A DNA stretch of 64,000 nt from an uncultured Erysipelotrichaceae bacterium (GTDB lineage Bacteria; Bacillota_I; Bacilli_A; Erysipelotrichales; Erysipelotrichaceae). Positions within the stretch are counted from its first letter, which is position 1. Each line of letters opens with the position of its first letter. Position numbers and translations under genes: made by a program. Under the pieces are notes generated by a model. That model was not told where the DNA came from, ran no database searches, and was given only the letters and a program-made list of their open reading frames with translations. Shown here in pieces: positions 63,201-64,000 of this stretch. The DNA is taken from the NCBI GenBank assembly GCA_947649125.1, contig CANSQL010000004.1, forward strand, positions 36,200 to 100,199, given 5' to 3'.

Positions 63201-63330
63201 CTTTAGGTAATGTAAATGCAGGTGCTGACTGCGCATTTAGGAAAGACAGCATATATTCTTTTCCGTACATGTATCCTAAGGTTAAACTAGTGATTAAGCA
63301 AAGCATCATCATTAGTACTTTTTTATTCAT
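57262..63330 (-). CDS. Giant cell-wall-anchored surface protein 2 (2022 aa)
   Basis: Close paralog of the protein at 20878. Signal peptide (1-30), a different N-terminal domain (~40-370, again with an IRPFATLDKTKVVF end), then the shared block from YTKTPQSGAAAGDYEFSKN to the end: Ig/cadherin-like repeats, an MBG-type domain and DxDGDGxPD calcium-type repeats (~1690-1923). The tail MGGANTGDN (~1988), hydrophobic segment and RHRKEN form a variant sortase signal. The last ~25 residues after NTGDN differ from paralog 1. The start has GGAAAGGA 8-11 bases upstream. It is probably an adhesin or matrix protein. Confidence 0.85.
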   Translation of the reverse strand: MNKKVLMMMLCLITSLTLGYMYGKEYMLSFLNAQSAPAFTLPKGSKIVLGSYNGNDVVWDVGNNVNQYVIMGSRSLKYAFDISCSSSYCFPQAVVDEINMINVNAKEQGIITRSPFLPTISEIKTGGSLGFTSSADRRYTSGVWYWVDGATIINGIKYNVIQKGMTETGVAFNDASNGSSIAQSEGMFNIDVTWQGSSIRPFATLDKTKVVFAADTTYQDGNWHNYQIDTSNFNNNNELNPVKIRISSSLTANLDEIRKTQNGKPITKITKDKTVQLKVTANSGTGSVISVILYDNSGTNIKYYRKLSAPSGGFVTLDLTGIPLGDYKVGIVNEEFDGTNRPANCSPISDLKPLSIVEQHKLIYTKTPQSGAAAGDYEFSKNVNAGQAVGKVTANPLGVTPLVYDLISNGDNSYLNFEIDGLDGNNASSNTPLNVKIKSNAPDLVNGGLKAGTYKFCITAVDDNGNPVDNAGNPTEKVCTSFDVKKTKPTISFDNDDQGTTYVSGSTTGTTNHNEHATHTNGDISDSDVNIEYSFVSGSSNIISSGLPFTSANAGDNATIVFAANATGSIVIQAKVPETDNYEAATTTKTITFQLGITANYIEDKTNITAGSSAAKPPTSYTQPNRIGHIDVSGGTAPFTYTLPSGQGNNGSFYIDSSGNVYVNTSVGANGLTPGSYTIKVEVKDNTSPTKQTTTVTKTITIGAASLSGVGWENPDSPGNALGSNTYTITYDPSGEPNNGGTFNTKLIETTSGTLSGTTIQYSLIPNPNNVLSISGTTTISATVKKASDTNTLNNVKIKAHITGGIYGSTGVDTELIVNVNKYPQTIAFPDTSVLKLPVGGACVSVPASITSTYSKLGETIQYTSSNTNSNAPFTINAQGQVCPTSNASDAGSATLTGTLNGDDNYETATTPTGKVIQVYVPGNIVVTGSIENGGTTGVTYTPDTTLKKALHTIANPNGGTAKRDVAVAQVSVSGSTFAKNTGNGTKNADANLFTVTPTGYITLNQDITASDLNNHGTGNRYYIQVDVTDSNHNTRTVDIIIVIEDAQADFYFIDPITGTKLSLTDTYGTKNVPVYKKTYEPNGTIDVKTNIDSTYSEVTITESPGIDVDEDVIDHNNLNHFNILNASDPNAEYGSGGHAYVKACMSAQNGYAAQCIYAKVVIEKAEQSDFAFVNTPKWTIGKTPATIQPTYNGKLSQGDVLLSSSDNTIAEALAPINGQDQSFQTMGKVGSTTLTAISPEDRNYKSKTATTILETTERPPTSLTLYVPGMTYGDTNIEARISGGYKNGIPAYFYVDDTSVLEIDSNPVNVRTSPPIKAIGSGQVIVKVCQTSEPFDPAVDDCNAIGGDYGEQIIIVKKKAITFTYKDEEVYVGEAFPQFSFQQPSVNAFAFNDSIADFPIPKNTSAKKNGTAINNTNTTGSYDISGSYGANELSGNTEHYEIKIESGTLTIKQDEPQDNWYHLEDPNGTVVSSQDWHNYIVDVVIDVVNASADAGVYDQISNTNTFSNVDKQRFTVTKEDDNKTDIYFRVDPNGTSPHKGAISEKIEDHVKIDMTNPKVVSITGYPVNDDGLSNLLNEITLGHYFKPGVKVEIKTDDPQPQSGKTVKVSGIKEVSYRVYELDDQGIMTSTTPLQEDTAEPGTNKILSFKINNIGNYRVCATTVDNATNESTEKCSDLNIKKIDVDVDGDGKPDFNDPDGDGCPDLNIKWKDPNDETKWIVINGDRDYDGIPDINIDSDGDGKPDLNIDTDNDGKPDLNLVILKKSDWKPTKCVKTDIDNGVLEEYCTGTSIKAVINVDTDGDGIPNINLDTDGDMKADFNISFDGENPFLNIGKIPEEWKPDKNYTYKKFSYDTMKDLEPLLNMGIIDDRYPSINVDTDGDGIPNLNIDTDGDGIPDVDIDGDGDGVPDINIDTDGDGIPDDKVMDITEWKPGIKVDGDVPYYTMDIQYKDPSDIDDETPTEPNKPKDDKSDTSVKGQYNPATSMGGANTGDNTFTSLYFAITLCSLGIILFLLNRHRKEN
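57560..58300 (-). repeat. Tandem Asp-Gly repeat block in giant protein 2
   Basis: Same 36-base coding repeats (DTDGDGIPDINI type) as in giant protein 1, with slightly different unit order and WKP spacers. The stretch at 57590-57720 is also repeated in paralog 3 at 63820-63950. Confidence 0.8.
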
Positions 63331-63353
63331 CTGTCATCTTTCCTTTCCCTAAT

Positions 63354-63369
63354 GTCTATAAATGTAGAC
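63354..63369. promoter_or_regulatory. Palindrome GTCTAT-N4-GTAGAC upstream of giant protein 2
   Basis: GTCTATAAATGTAGAC lies 24 bases upstream of the start codon; compare 27079-27094 upstream of giant protein 1. Confidence 0.5.
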
Positions 63370-63415
63370 AAAAAGAAACGAGAAAAAAAGATATTAAAAT
63401 ATATGTTTCAGATAA

Positions 63416-63449
63416 GAAAAACAGAGAAAATCATTAAGATTCCCTCTGT
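63416..63449 (-). terminator. Terminator of giant surface protein 3
   Basis: ACAGAG...AATC / GATT...CTCTGT interrupted stem (63421-63449), followed on the minus strand by TTTTTC. Confidence 0.75.
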
Positions 63450-63457
63450 ACAAGAAT

Positions 63458-63473
63458 GTCTACGTTTGTAGAT
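63458..63473. promoter_or_regulatory. Third copy of the 16-bp palindrome
   Basis: GTCTACGTTTGTAGAT lies between the stop codon of giant protein 3 and its terminator, so here it is not in a leader. Confidence 0.4.
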
Positions 63474-63500
63474 TTTCTGATATTAAAATGTATCTTTCAA

Positions 63501-64000
63501 TTAAATCTTTGTTTTTCTTTTATGTGCCATACAGCATATCAATCCTAGTGTTAGTAAGCTCATACCAATATACATCATGATATTTGTATTGTCACCTGTG
63601 TTAGCTCCGCCCATGCTTGTCGCAGGGTTGTACTGTCCCTTGACTGAGGTATCAGACTTATCGTCTTTCGGTTTATTCGGTTCAGTCGGTGTTTCATCAT
63701 CGATATCACTTGGATCTTTGTGTTTGATATCCATTGTATAGTAAGGTACATCTCCGTCTACCTTGATTCCCGGCTTCCATTCCGTAATATCCATTACTTT
63801 ATCATCAGGAATGCCATCGCCGTCGGTATCTATATTGATATCGGGAACTCCGTCTCCGTCTCCATCTATATCTACATCGGGAATACCGTCTCCATCCGTA
63901 TCGATATTGATATCGGGAATACCATCGCCGTCGGTATCCACATTGATACTTGGATATCGATCATCAATGATACCCATATTCAATAACGGTTCTAAATCCT
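63501..64000 (-). CDS. Giant cell-wall-anchored surface protein 3, C-terminal part only
   Basis: The open frame enters from the right window edge and ends at 63501. The visible ~166 residues contain DTDGDGIPDINI-type repeats, WKPGIKVDGDVPYYTMDI, a Lys/Pro/Asp-rich stretch and MGGANTGDN with membrane segment and KRKTKI tail. It is nearly identical to giant protein 2 up to NTGDN, then diverges. It is therefore a third tandem copy whose 5' part lies outside the window. Confidence 0.88.
   Translation of the reverse strand, partial: DLEPLLNMGIIDDRYPSINVDTDGDGIPDINIDTDGDGIPDVDIDGDGDGVPDINIDTDGDGIPDDKVMDITEWKPGIKVDGDVPYYTMDIKHKDPSDIDDETPTEPNKPKDDKSDTSVKGQYNPATSMGGANTGDNTNIMMYIGMSLLTLGLICCMAHKRKTKI

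Overview
The window looks like the chromosome of a low-to-moderate G+C Gram-positive bacterium (Bacillota). A gut member of the Erysipelotrichia fits best, but that is inference. The signs are strong AAGGAGG ribosome sites, TTGACA/TATAAT-type promoters, many U-tract terminator hairpins, a ComK-family regulator, a LacI-controlled sucrose PTS operon with a cre-like site, cell-wall-anchored giant surface proteins and an M60 mucinase-type protease. Most genes lie on the minus strand.

Region 1 (1-4829) is the end of a prophage or related integrated element. It carries Bro-N and Rha antirepressor-type proteins, a DUF739-like protein and small phage genes. It also has two separate CI/Cro-type switches, each with its own palindromic operators between divergent promoters. 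The element ends at a 19-bp piece that looks like the 3' end of a tRNA-Gly gene followed by that tRNA's terminator (candidate attR). No integrase lies between the repressor and this site.

Region 2 (4830-20880) holds a small membrane protein, then a translationally coupled pair: a 1721-aa secreted dockerin-bearing M60 metalloprotease and a membrane-anchored cohesin-like protein. After that come a TfoX-domain protein, an orphan MazF-type toxin coupled to a YdcC/LolA-like protein, a cysK-cysE operon behind a Cys-Cys leader peptide, a gamma-carbonic anhydrase/LUD pair, nagB, an aldose epimerase-like gene and tRNA-Thr(CGT).

Region 3 (20878-27370 and 57262-64000) contains three paralogous giant surface proteins (2057 aa, 2022 aa and one cut by the window end). 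They share Ig/MBG/cadherin-like repeats, an Asp-rich calcium-binding repeat block and an ANTGDN-type sorting tail. Their N-terminal ~390 residues and extreme C-termini differ. The two complete copies share a 16-bp GTCTAC-N4-GTAGAC palindrome just upstream of their starts.

Region 4 (27371-57133) is mainly core genome with accessory inserts: an M18 aminopeptidase, an FAD oxidoreductase, a DnaQ-like exonuclease, a YitT protein, lspA, an asparagine-synthetase homologue with a degenerate glutaminase site behind a ToxN/AbiQ-type ribonuclease, an ABC-2 exporter, a comK-like gene, a RidA protein with a Cys-rich tail, a CNNM/CBS transporter, a sucrose operon (PTS, GH32, fructokinase, LacI), a flavin reductase, threonine aldolase, a four-gene surface O-acylation operon, trmL, an XTP pyrophosphatase and a B12-binding radical SAM protein.
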